Below, one piece after another: positions 1 through 7,264 of a DNA stretch of 64,000 nucleotides; within the stretch, counting starts at the first letter, position 1, and each line of letters begins with the position of its first letter. The notes beneath the pieces are model-generated. The model searched no databases. It worked only from the letters and a program-made list of their open reading frames with translations, and was not told the DNA's origin. The DNA is from Streptomyces avidinii (lineage in GTDB: Bacteria; Actinomycetota; Actinomycetes; Streptomycetales; Streptomycetaceae), in contig NZ_BMVL01000017.1 of NCBI RefSeq assembly GCF_014650695.1, forward strand, positions 1 to 64,000, read 5' to 3'. Position numbers and translations under genes: made by a program.

Positions 1-9
1 CATTGTGGG

Positions 10-50
10 AAAGCCCCGCACCAACCCTTATGGGTTCGGTGCGGGGCTTT
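10..50. terminator. Bidirectional intrinsic terminator
   Basis: A 13-bp perfect stem (AAAGCCCCGCACC at 10-22 with its complement at 38-50) is extended by a 5-bp inner stem around TTAT. A short T-run follows it on each strand. It probably ends a gene lying to the left of the window and insulates the DUF6247 gene. Confidence 0.85.
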
Positions 51-109
51 TCTGCGTTCACCACCCGAGCGGAGCTGGGTATCCTAGGGTTCTCCGTGGA
101 GGACACACG

Positions 110-466
110 ATGACAGCACAGCATGCAGAAGCCGATGGCTCGCTCATTGCTCAGCCGGCCATGACTCGTGAGGCACTTCGCGACGCCGTGAGGCGGCTGG
201 ACATGCCGAGCCTCGCGGCCTTCGACAAGGAGTGTCACGAGGCGTTCGACCGGGCAGCCGAGACGGGGGCCATCAACCCGCTCCGGTTCTTTCTGATCAA
301 GTGGGCCACCCACGTGGCCATCCACAGGTGGCCGATGAGGTCCGCGGCCCTGGCCGAAGCGGAGCGCGTCGCGGGCGACCCGACGGCGGGCGAGAAGGCC
401 TTCCAGGTATCCATGGAGACCAGCAGCCGTATTCTGGCGGAGGCCCAGCGGGAGATCGGTCTGTGA
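110..466 (+). CDS. DUF6247 family protein
   Basis: A 118-residue soluble protein with the pattern of the Streptomyces DUF6247 family: a proline-bounded start, a region of the type MPSLAAFDKECHEAF, then NPLRFFLIKWATHVAIHRWP and a charged C-terminal helix. No enzymatic motif is visible. The ATG at 110 is chosen because GGAGG lies 7 nt upstream; an upstream in-frame extension would run through the terminator. The stop overlaps the GTG of the next gene (GTGA), so the two are translationally coupled. Family members often sit beside a small partner, which recalls antitoxin-toxin pairs, but function is unknown. Family assignment is from recall and fairly secure; any role is inference. Confidence 0.8.
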   Translation: MTAQHAEADGSLIAQPAMTREALRDAVRRLDMPSLAAFDKECHEAFDRAAETGAINPLRFFLIKWATHVAIHRWPMRSAALAEAERVAGDPTAGEKAFQVSMETSSRILAEAQREIGL

Positions 467-753
467 CCGACCGCGGCGAAGCCGTCGAGAACGAGCAAGG
501 CTGGGCCTGGGAGTGCGATTCGAGCCGCGCGTGGGTCCTCGGCGATATGGGTGACGACTACCAGACACTCGTCAGCCGGATCATGGACGGTCTGGTGGAC
601 CTTGCCGCGATGGGTATCGACCCGAAGAGCGGCAGCCTGTACGAAGACCCGGCACCCATGCGGCTGCGTACCTACGAGGACGAGCACCTGATGGTCTGGT
701 ACCAGACCATCGGACACCGCTGCCGGGTCTACCTCAAACGGGTCAATCTCTGA
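463..753 (+). CDS. Small protein coupled to DUF6247
   Basis: A 96-residue protein starting at the GTG that overlaps the previous stop codon. The C-terminal part (roughly MRLRTYEDEHLMVWYQTIGHR, then CRVYLKRVNL) alternates hydrophobic and basic residues as in a short beta-sheet, loosely like RelE/ParE folds, but it is not convincing enough to name a toxin. The N-terminal half is acidic (WAWECDSSRAWVLGDMGDD). Gene order, small upstream partner then basic-ended small protein, with a 4-nt overlap is what a toxin-antitoxin module would show. No family is recognised. The gene ends 4 nt from the converging DUF58 stop. Confidence 0.7.
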   Translation: MTDRGEAVENEQGWAWECDSSRAWVLGDMGDDYQTLVSRIMDGLVDLAAMGIDPKSGSLYEDPAPMRLRTYEDEHLMVWYQTIGHRCRVYLKRVNL

Positions 754-757
754 GCGT

Positions 758-2068
758 TCAGAGGCGGCCGGCGGCCTTCAGGGCGAGGTAGGCGTCCGCG
801 AGAGCCGGGGCCAGGGTGTCCGGGGTGGCGTCGACCACGTGGACGCCGTGGCGGGTGAGCTGTTCCGAGGTGCGGCGGCGCTGGGACTGGGTCTGGGTGC
901 CGGCCGCGGCCTCGTACACCGCCTCCACCGTGCCCCGCGCGCCGGTCATGGTCGCGACATGGGGGTCGGCGACCGAAGCCAGCAGGACCGTGTGGCGCTG
1001 GGTGAGGCGGGGGAGCAGCGGGAGCAGGCCCTCTTCGATCGGGGCCGCGTCCAGGCTCGTCAGCAGCACCACCAGGGACCGGCGCGGGGCGCTGCGGAGG
1101 ATGGTGGAGACCAGGGTCCGGGCGTCCGTCTCGACCAGTTCCGGCTCCAGCGGAGCCATCGCGTTGACGAACGAGGGAAGGGTGTCGGCCGCCGAGCGGC
1201 CCTGCACCTGGGCACGGGGGCGGCGGTCGTGGACCAGGAGGTCCACGCGGTCGCCGGCGCGGGTGGCCAGGGCGGCGAGGAGCAGGGCCGCGTCCATCGC
1301 CGAGTCCAGGCGCGGGGCGTCGCCGACGCGGCCCGCCGAGGTGCGGCCGGTGTCGAGGCAGATGAGGATGTGGCGGTCGCGTTCGGGGCGCCAGGTGCGG
1401 ACGGCCACCTTGTTCTGGCGGGCCGTGGCGCGCCAGTCGATGGATCGGGTGTCGTCGCCGGGGACGTAGTCGCGGAGGCTGTCGAATTCGGTGCCCTCCC
1501 CGCGCGTCAGGACGCTGGTACGGCCGTCCAGTTCGCGCAGGCGGGCCAGCCGGGACGGCAGGTGCTTGCGGCTGGCGAAGGGCGGCAGGACGCGGACGGT
1601 CCACGGGGAGACCTGGGAGCCCTGGCGGGCCCACAGGCCCATGGGGCCGTAGGAGCGGATCGTGACGCGGTCGGCCCGGCGGTCGCCGCGCCGGGTGGGG
1701 AGCAGCCGGGTGGTCAGGCGGCGGCGTTCGCCCGCGGGGACGACCACCTCGTGGCGGGATGCCGCGGCCTCCGTGCCGGGGAGCCAGCTGCTGGGGGGCC
1801 AGGCGTCGCGGATGCGGGCCCGCAGCTTGCGGTTGCCGGGGTTGGTGACGGTGAGGTGGACGTCGGCCGGTTCGCCGAGGCGGACCGAGGTGTCGCCGGA
1901 GCGGGCCAGCAGGAGGCCGCGTACGGGCGCCGCCAGGGCGCAGTCGACCGCGCAGGCCAGTGCGATCGAGCCGTTGACCGCGAGCATCCCGGTCCAGCTC
2001 GGTTCGAGGAGGCCGACCGGGATGCTGCCGAGGGCCGCCAGCAGGGCGGCGCGTCCGGTGAGGGCCAT
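758..2068 (-). CDS. DUF58 domain protein (MoxR-associated)
   Basis: A 436-residue membrane-anchored protein. Two short hydrophobic segments lie near the N-terminus (about residues 1-40). A beta-rich region follows, then the DUF58 signature around EFDSLRDYVPGDDTRSIDWRATAR with a vWA-like C-terminal half (HILICLDTGRTS, VDLLVHDRRPRAQVQ). DUF58 proteins work with MoxR AAA+ ATPases, probably as the vWA client that couples ATP-driven remodelling to envelope proteins. The ATG overlaps the MoxR stop as ATGA. It is the last gene of the five-gene operon running from 6269. The biochemical activity is not established. Confidence 0.9.
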   Translation of the reverse strand: MALTGRAALLAALGSIPVGLLEPSWTGMLAVNGSIALACAVDCALAAPVRGLLLARSGDTSVRLGEPADVHLTVTNPGNRKLRARIRDAWPPSSWLPGTEAAASRHEVVVPAGERRRLTTRLLPTRRGDRRADRVTIRSYGPMGLWARQGSQVSPWTVRVLPPFASRKHLPSRLARLRELDGRTSVLTRGEGTEFDSLRDYVPGDDTRSIDWRATARQNKVAVRTWRPERDRHILICLDTGRTSAGRVGDAPRLDSAMDAALLLAALATRAGDRVDLLVHDRRPRAQVQGRSAADTLPSFVNAMAPLEPELVETDARTLVSTILRSAPRRSLVVLLTSLDAAPIEEGLLPLLPRLTQRHTVLLASVADPHVATMTGARGTVEAVYEAAAGTQTQSQRRRTSEQLTRHGVHVVDATPDTLAPALADAYLALKAAGRL

Positions 2069-3054
2069 CAGCGCGGGACGGGGACGTGGGAGAGGATCGC
2101 CGTGATGACGGCGTCGGCGGTGACTCCCTCCATCTCCGCTTCCGGGCGCAGCTGGACGCGGTGGCGCAGGGTCGGCAGGGAGAGGGCCTTGACGTCGTCG
2201 GGGGTGACGTAGTCGCGGCCGGTGAGCCAGGCCCAGGCGCGGGCGGTGGCCAGCAGGGCGGTCGCGCCGCGGGGCGAGACGCCGAGGGTGAGGGACGGCG
2301 ATTCGCGGGTGGCGCGGCAGATGTCGACGACGTAGCCGGCGATCTCGGGGGAGACGGAGACCTTCGCGACGGCCCGGCGGGCGGCTTCGAGCTGGGCCGG
2401 GCCGGCGACCGGGCGGATCCCGGCGGCGTGCAGGTCGCGGGGGTTGAAGCCGGCGGCGTGGCGGGTCAGGACCCCGATCTCGTCCTCGCGGGAGGGGAGG
2501 GGGACGGTGAGCTTGAGGAGGAAGCGGTCCAGCTGGGCTTCCGGGAGGGGGTACGTGCCCTCGTACTCGACCGGGTTCATGGTGGCGGCGACGAGGAAGG
2601 GGTCGGGGAGCGCCCGCGGGGTGCCGTCGACGGTGACCTGGCGCTCCTCCATGGCTTCGAGGAGCGAGGACTGGGTCTTGGGCGGGGTCCGGTTGATCTC
2701 GTCCGCGAGGAGGAGGTTGGTGAAGACCGGGCCGTCCTGGAAGGAGAACTCGGCGGTGCGGGCGTCGTAGACGAGCGAGCCGGTGACGTCGCTCGGCATC
2801 AGGTCGGGGGTGAACTGGACGCGCTTGGTGTCGAGTTCCAAAGATGCGGCCAGAGCCCTCACGAGGAGGGTCTTGGCGACGCCGGGGACGCCTTCGAGGA
2901 GCACGTGGCCGCGGCACAGGAGCGCGACGACGAGGCCGGTGACGGCGGAGTCCTGGCCGACCACGGCCTTGCCGATCTCGGTGCGGAGCGCTTCGAGGGA
3001 AGCGCGGGCGCTGTCCGCGGTCACAGCCGTGGACTCGGTGGCCGGGTACGTCAT
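2068..3054 (-). CDS. MoxR-family AAA+ ATPase
   Basis: A 328-residue AAA+ chaperone-like ATPase. Walker A is GVPGVAKT (about residues 55-62), Walker B is LLLADEINRTPPKTQSSLLEAMEE, sensor 1 is VAATMNPVEYEGTYPLPEAQLDRF, and a C-terminal lid with SPRGATALL follows. MoxR proteins remodel or insert cofactors into partner proteins with vWA or DUF58 modules. The ATG at 3054 overlaps the DUF4350 stop (ATGA), and an upstream extension in this frame reads as arginine/proline-rich noise. Together with DUF58, DUF4350 and DUF4129 neighbours this is a conserved actinobacterial membrane cassette; its physiological target is unknown. Confidence 0.93.
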   Translation of the reverse strand: MTYPATESTAVTADSARASLEALRTEIGKAVVGQDSAVTGLVVALLCRGHVLLEGVPGVAKTLLVRALAASLELDTKRVQFTPDLMPSDVTGSLVYDARTAEFSFQDGPVFTNLLLADEINRTPPKTQSSLLEAMEERQVTVDGTPRALPDPFLVAATMNPVEYEGTYPLPEAQLDRFLLKLTVPLPSREDEIGVLTRHAAGFNPRDLHAAGIRPVAGPAQLEAARRAVAKVSVSPEIAGYVVDICRATRESPSLTLGVSPRGATALLATARAWAWLTGRDYVTPDDVKALSLPTLRHRVQLRPEAEMEGVTADAVITAILSHVPVPR

Positions 3055-4322
3055 GACGTACGGACCTCTCTTTCGAGGGCGTCGAGGTGGTCGGCGAGCG
3101 CGACGAGTGCCGCGTCGTCGGAGGGGATGGGGCCGAAGAGGAGGGCGGTCACGTCCCGGGGCTCGCCCAGGAGGCGGGCGGAGACGGCGGGGAGCAGTGC
3201 CACGGGGTCGTGGGCCTGGGTGTGCGGTACGCCGACCAGTGCGGCCAGGCGTTCGCGGGTGGCGGCGCGCAGCACGGTGGCGGCGCGGTCGCGGGCGTCG
3301 GCCTTGCGGTAGAGGCGGGCGCGGCCCTCGGTGGCCTCGGAGGCGCGGATGGCGACGGGGAGCTTCTCGGTGACGAGGGGTCCCAGGCGCCGGGCGCGCC
3401 AGAGGGCGGCGAGGGCGGCGGCGACGAAGAGCTGGAGCAGGGCCCACGACCAGCCGGCCGGGACGAGTTCGAGGAGGCTCCGGTCCTCGCCGGAGTCCCC
3501 GGTGCCGGGGTCGGAGTCCGCGAGGGACGGCAGGTACCAGACGAGGTCCGGGCGGGAGCCGAGGAGTTGGAGGGCGAGGGAGGCGTTGCCCTCGTCGGCG
3601 AGGCTCTCGTTGAGGAGGATCGTCTCGGAGCCGAGGAGGACGGTGTCGCCGCCGGCGGGGCCGGTGGGGAGGACGAGGAGGGTGGGGTGGCCGCCGCTGG
3701 GGTAGCAGCGGACGGCCCCGGGGAGGGCGGTGGCGTAGCGGTGGCCGCCTCCGGTGTCCGCGCGGCCGGCCGAGGTGGCGGCGGGCAGGGTGCAGCCGGG
3801 GTCGGGGCGGGCGGTGTCGGCGTCGCCCTCGGTGTGCACGCCGGGGGACAGGTCGGGGAGGCTGTGGCTGCCGGCGGCGAGCAGGACGGTGCGGCCGCCG
3901 GAGAGGTCGATGGCCGAGCGGATGACGTCGCGCTGGGTGGGGCCGAGCCGGTCGGGGTCGGTGACCAGGAGGGTGGTCCGGGGGCCGGCGGCGTCGGCGG
4001 CCTCGCGGGCCGTGGTGACGACGCGGGTGGTGACACCGCGTTCCTTGAGGAGCTCGACGACGGCGCGGCTGCCGGAGGGGTCGGCGGAGCGGGGGTCGAG
4101 GTGGCCGTGGCGGGTGCCGGAGTGGAGCACGGCGGTGGCGATGACGCCGGTGGCGAGGACGGCCACGACGGCGAGGGCGCGGCGGATCCGGCGCAGGCGG
4201 CGGGTGCGCGGGCCGGGGGTGTCGGGGGTGTCGGCGGTGGCGTTGCCCGCGGACTCCCGGGCGTCGGGCGCCGGCGGGGTCGAAATCGCCGCCGGCGGGG
4301 CCGGGTTGGTCGGGCCGGTCAT
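3051..4322 (-). CDS. DUF4350 domain membrane protein
   Basis: A 423-residue protein with a proline-rich cytoplasmic N-terminus, one transmembrane segment at about residues 47-66 (ALAVVAVLATGVIATAVLH), and a large extracytoplasmic DUF4350 domain. That domain contains the SGSRAVVELLKERGVTT motif and TTLLVTDPDRLGPTQ. A second hydrophobic helix (about 285-305, SWALLQLFVAAALAALWRAR) precedes a cytoplasmic tail. The domain resembles a glutamine-amidotransferase-like fold used for binding, but catalytic residues are not evident. It overlaps both neighbours by 4 nt, so it is co-translated within the MoxR operon. Confidence 0.88.
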   Translation of the reverse strand: MTGPTNPAPPAAISTPPAPDARESAGNATADTPDTPGPRTRRLRRIRRALAVVAVLATGVIATAVLHSGTRHGHLDPRSADPSGSRAVVELLKERGVTTRVVTTAREAADAAGPRTTLLVTDPDRLGPTQRDVIRSAIDLSGGRTVLLAAGSHSLPDLSPGVHTEGDADTARPDPGCTLPAATSAGRADTGGGHRYATALPGAVRCYPSGGHPTLLVLPTGPAGGDTVLLGSETILLNESLADEGNASLALQLLGSRPDLVWYLPSLADSDPGTGDSGEDRSLLELVPAGWSWALLQLFVAAALAALWRARRLGPLVTEKLPVAIRASEATEGRARLYRKADARDRAATVLRAATRERLAALVGVPHTQAHDPVALLPAVSARLLGEPRDVTALLFGPIPSDDAALVALADHLDALEREVRTS

Positions 4323-4999
4323 GCGGTGGGTCCCGTCAGCAGCGGCTTTGCGCGGTCCAGGGCGAGGTCGAGGGTGCGCAGGCGGGCGTACGCGTCGGCG
4401 TCGGCGGTGCGGCCGCCGTAGGTGACGTCGTCGAAGGTACGGGCGGCGGCGCGGAGGTCCGAGGCGTGGTCGGGGAGGGAGCGGGCGGCTTCGGCGGCGG
4501 CCTCGTCGGCCGTGCGGCCGGGGCGCGGGTCGAGCAGGGTGCGCTCCTCCAGGGAGCGGACGACGGCGCGCATGCGTTCCTGGACGGCTTCGGTCCAGCG
4601 GCCGGCGGTGGCGTGGGCCTCGGCGGCCGTGCGGTGGTCGGCGGCGCTGCGGACGCCGTCGGAGAAGAGGACGCCGGCGCCGGTGGCGACCCGGCCGGGG
4701 GTGCCGAGGCGCCACCAGAGGGCGCCGCCGGCCAGGAGTACGAGGAGCAGGACCACGAGGAGGCCGAAGCCGCCTCCGGGGGTCGCCCCGGAGGCGGCGT
4801 CGAGCATGTCGTCGAGCCAGCCGAAGAACTTGCGCAGGGCGCGGTCCATCAGGCTCGGGTCGTTCTCGTGGTACATCGGCTTGGACAGTTCGCGTTCGGC
4901 CGCCTCCCGGGCGGGTTCGCGCGGTGTCGTCACCGGTGGTGTCTCGGCGCCCGGCAGGATCGCCGCGGCGCGGGTGATGAGGCCCCCCGTACTCATCAT
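4319..4999 (-). CDS. DUF4129 domain membrane protein
   Basis: A 226-residue single-pass protein. The DUF4129 module is C-terminal (VRSLEERTLLDPRPGRTADEAA), preceded by a transmembrane helix at about residues 78-96 (GLLVVLLLVLLAGGALWW). DUF4129 is commonly fused to transglutaminase-like proteins in MoxR/DUF58 loci; here it stands alone, so this operon lacks the transglutaminase. Two adjacent ATG codons at 4999 and 4996 could both start. The gene is 7 nt downstream of the membrane-protein stop and overlaps DUF4350 by 4 nt. Confidence 0.86.
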   Translation of the reverse strand: MMSTGGLITRAAAILPGAETPPVTTPREPAREAAERELSKPMYHENDPSLMDRALRKFFGWLDDMLDAASGATPGGGFGLLVVLLLVLLAGGALWWRLGTPGRVATGAGVLFSDGVRSAADHRTAAEAHATAGRWTEAVQERMRAVVRSLEERTLLDPRPGRTADEAAAEAARSLPDHASDLRAAARTFDDVTYGGRTADADAYARLRTLDLALDRAKPLLTGPTA

Positions 5000-5006
5000 C
5001 GGTGCG

Positions 5007-6269
5007 TCAGCCTCCGGTCGTGCCGTAGTTCTCGAGGCCGGCGGCCCGGGCGAGTTCCAGGTCGAGTCCCTCGCGGCGGATGCGCTGGTCGACGTAGAGG
5101 AGGACGGTGACCCCGGACTGGAACGGCATGACGATGGTCTGGGCGATGATCAGGCCGATCGCGGGGAGGATGAGCATGGCCCAGTTGCCCGTGTCGCTGC
5201 CGGCTTCCATTGCTTCGAGGCCGCCGCCGAAGGCGAAGATGCCGAAGAACTGGAACGGCGCGACGATCATCATCGAGATGAAGAAGGCGAGCACGCTGGT
5301 GAGCAGCGTGATGCCGAAGATGCGCCACCAGGTGTCCTTGACGAGCTTCGAGGAGCGCGCGAAGGCCTTGAGGACGGTGCTCTTCTCCAGCATCAGGGCG
5401 GGTGACGCCAGGCTGAACTTGATGCCCAGCCAGACCAGCAGCGGCAGCCAGACGAGGCCGCCGACGATGCCGAGGCCGATGCTGCCGGCGAGGATGCCGG
5501 GCAGGATCAGTACGGCGCCGAGCAGGATCGCGCCGAGGGCCAGCAGCAGGGTGAGTCCTGTCAGGCGCAGCAGCTGGGGGCGGGACTCGCGCCAGGCGTC
5601 GGAGACCGAGGAGTTCTGGCCCAGCACGGCGCGGCTGAAGACCATGGTGAGCATGGCGGTGACCACGATCGTCCCGAGGAACTGGATGAACTGGACCACC
5701 GCCGACGCGGCGAAGGTGCTGCCCAGGGTGTCGATCATTTCTTCGGCGCTGACGTCGTCGGAGGTGGCGACGACGAGGTCGTCCAGCATGAGCTTCTGCA
5801 GGATCACGCTGATGACCTGGACGACCGTGGCCACGACCAGGGTGATCGGCAGTACGGAGCGCCAGTGGGTGCGCATGGTGGCGACCGCGCCGTCGAGGAT
5901 CTCGCCGAGGCCCAGGGGCCGCAGCGGGATCACACCGGGCTTGGCGGCCGGGGGCGGGCCCCACTGGCCGGGGCCGCCCGGGTACCCGTACTGGGGCCCG
6001 TTCTGGCCCGCGTGGGGGCCTGTGGGCTGCTGTCCCCAGCCCGTGGCGGGCTGGGGCTCTGCCTGCGGGGCCTCGGGCGACTGGCCCGGGCTCGACCACT
6101 GACCGGGCGGGGGCTGCTCGGCGGACCACTTCGGGTCGCCGGCGGGCTGTGCGGGCTGCTCCGGCTGTGCGGGCGGTGTGGTGGGCTGCTGCGCGCCGCC
6201 GTCGGTACCCGGCCGCTCGCCGTCGGACGGAGAGGATCCGGGCGTAGCCCAGCCCGGAGAGTCGTTCAT
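5007..6269 (-). CDS. Polytopic membrane protein with Pro/Gln-rich N-terminus
   Basis: A 420-residue protein. The first 125 residues are disordered and rich in Pro, Gln and Gly (GWGQQPTGPHAGQNGPQYGY). The remainder has about six hydrophobic helices and resembles the membrane domain seen in some glycerophosphodiester phosphodiesterases (PLGLGEILDGAVATMRTHWRSVLPITL), without any phosphodiesterase catalytic domain. Start ATG 6269 has GAAGGAG 7 nt upstream and heads the operon; transcription probably starts in the 300-bp gap shared with divergent mtrA. Function is unknown; co-expression with MoxR/DUF58 suggests an envelope role. Confidence 0.85.
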   Translation of the reverse strand: MNDSPGWATPGSSPSDGERPGTDGGAQQPTTPPAQPEQPAQPAGDPKWSAEQPPPGQWSSPGQSPEAPQAEPQPATGWGQQPTGPHAGQNGPQYGYPGGPGQWGPPPAAKPGVIPLRPLGLGEILDGAVATMRTHWRSVLPITLVVATVVQVISVILQKLMLDDLVVATSDDVSAEEMIDTLGSTFAASAVVQFIQFLGTIVVTAMLTMVFSRAVLGQNSSVSDAWRESRPQLLRLTGLTLLLALGAILLGAVLILPGILAGSIGLGIVGGLVWLPLLVWLGIKFSLASPALMLEKSTVLKAFARSSKLVKDTWWRIFGITLLTSVLAFFISMMIVAPFQFFGIFAFGGGLEAMEAGSDTGNWAMLILPAIGLIIAQTIVMPFQSGVTVLLYVDQRIRREGLDLELARAAGLENYGTTGG

Positions 6270-6573
6270 CGTCGCTCCTTCACGTGCGCCTGCTGCGGCG
6301 GGGGCGCTGGTCGCTGCCATCGTGCCACGTGGGGGGCCCGAACGGAGTAGGGGGTGGGCGGCGGATCGGGCGCCGTGGCGGGTGTTCCGGGGCCGGTGGT
6401 GACCGGTCGGACGGGTCCGGGCGGTACCCGGGGTCTCCGACAGCCCGTACCTTCAATTGTCGACCCGATCAGGGGCAGACTGGTGGAGAGGATCTCCACG
6501 CAGGTCCGAGGGTCGATTTCCAGCCTTTTTGGCTGTGGGACAGCTCACCGCCGGGTAACGATTAGCTAATGGG
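6270..6573. promoter_or_regulatory. Divergent promoter region of mtrA and the MoxR operon
   Basis: A 304-nt gap between divergent genes. The last 25 nt before mtrA are unusually A/T-rich: GTAACG (6555-6560) followed at an 10-nt step by GCTAAT (6565-6570), which could serve both as an MtrA-type direct repeat and as a -10 element. A small hairpin CAGCC-TTTTT-GGCTG lies around 6522-6536. No clear -35 was found. Confidence 0.5.
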
Positions 6574-7263
6574 ATGATGTCAAGCATGAAGGGACGAGTC
6601 CTTGTCGTCGACGACGACACCGCGCTGGCCGAGATGCTCGGCATTGTGCTGCGTGGAGAAGGTTTTGAGCCGTCGTTCGTAGCGGACGGTGACAAGGCGC
6701 TGGCTGCCTTCCGGGAGGCGAAGCCCGACCTGGTGCTGCTGGACCTCATGCTGCCCGGAAGGGACGGCATAGAGGTGTGCAGGCTCATCCGGGCCGAGTC
6801 CGGCGTACCGATCGTCATGCTCACCGCCAAGAGCGACACGGTGGACGTTGTCGTGGGTCTGGAGTCCGGGGCCGACGACTACATCGTCAAGCCGTTCAAG
6901 CCGAAGGAGCTGGTGGCCCGTATCCGGGCCCGCCTGCGCCGGTCGGAGGAGCCCGCGCCCGAGCAGCTGGCCATCGGTGACCTGGTCATCGACGTGGCCG
7001 GGCACTCGGTCAAGCGCGACGGTGCTTCCATCGCCCTGACCCCGCTGGAGTTCGACCTGCTGGTCGCCCTCGCGCGCAAGCCCTGGCAGGTGTTCACCCG
7101 CGAGGTGCTGCTGGAGCAGGTCTGGGGCTACCGGCACGCGGCGGACACCCGCCTGGTCAACGTGCATGTCCAGCGTCTGCGCTCCAAGGTCGAGAAGGAC
7201 CCCGAGCGCCCCGAGATCGTCGTGACGGTGCGCGGTGTCGGCTACAAGGCCGGACCCAGCTGA
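6574..7263 (+). CDS. mtrA: Response regulator MtrA
   Basis: A 229-residue OmpR/PhoB-class response regulator. The receiver domain has the acidic pair at D13-D15, the phospho-acceptor Asp in LVLLDLMLPGRDG (about D57), the conserved Thr in VMLTAK and Lys in IVKPFKPKEL. The C-terminal winged helix includes LTPLEFDLLVALARKPWQVFTREVLLEQVWGY. It is almost identical to what I recall of S. coelicolor MtrA, which controls development, cell wall and antibiotic genes. Three in-frame ATGs (6574, 6577, 6586) are possible; none has a good Shine-Dalgarno. GCTAAT ends 6 nt before the ATG at 6577, so a leaderless start is possible. Cotranscribed with mtrB and lpqB. Confidence 0.97.
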   Translation: MMSSMKGRVLVVDDDTALAEMLGIVLRGEGFEPSFVADGDKALAAFREAKPDLVLLDLMLPGRDGIEVCRLIRAESGVPIVMLTAKSDTVDVVVGLESGADDYIVKPFKPKELVARIRARLRRSEEPAPEQLAIGDLVIDVAGHSVKRDGASIALTPLEFDLLVALARKPWQVFTREVLLEQVWGYRHAADTRLVNVHVQRLRSKVEKDPERPEIVVTVRGVGYKAGPS

Positions 7264-7264
7264 C

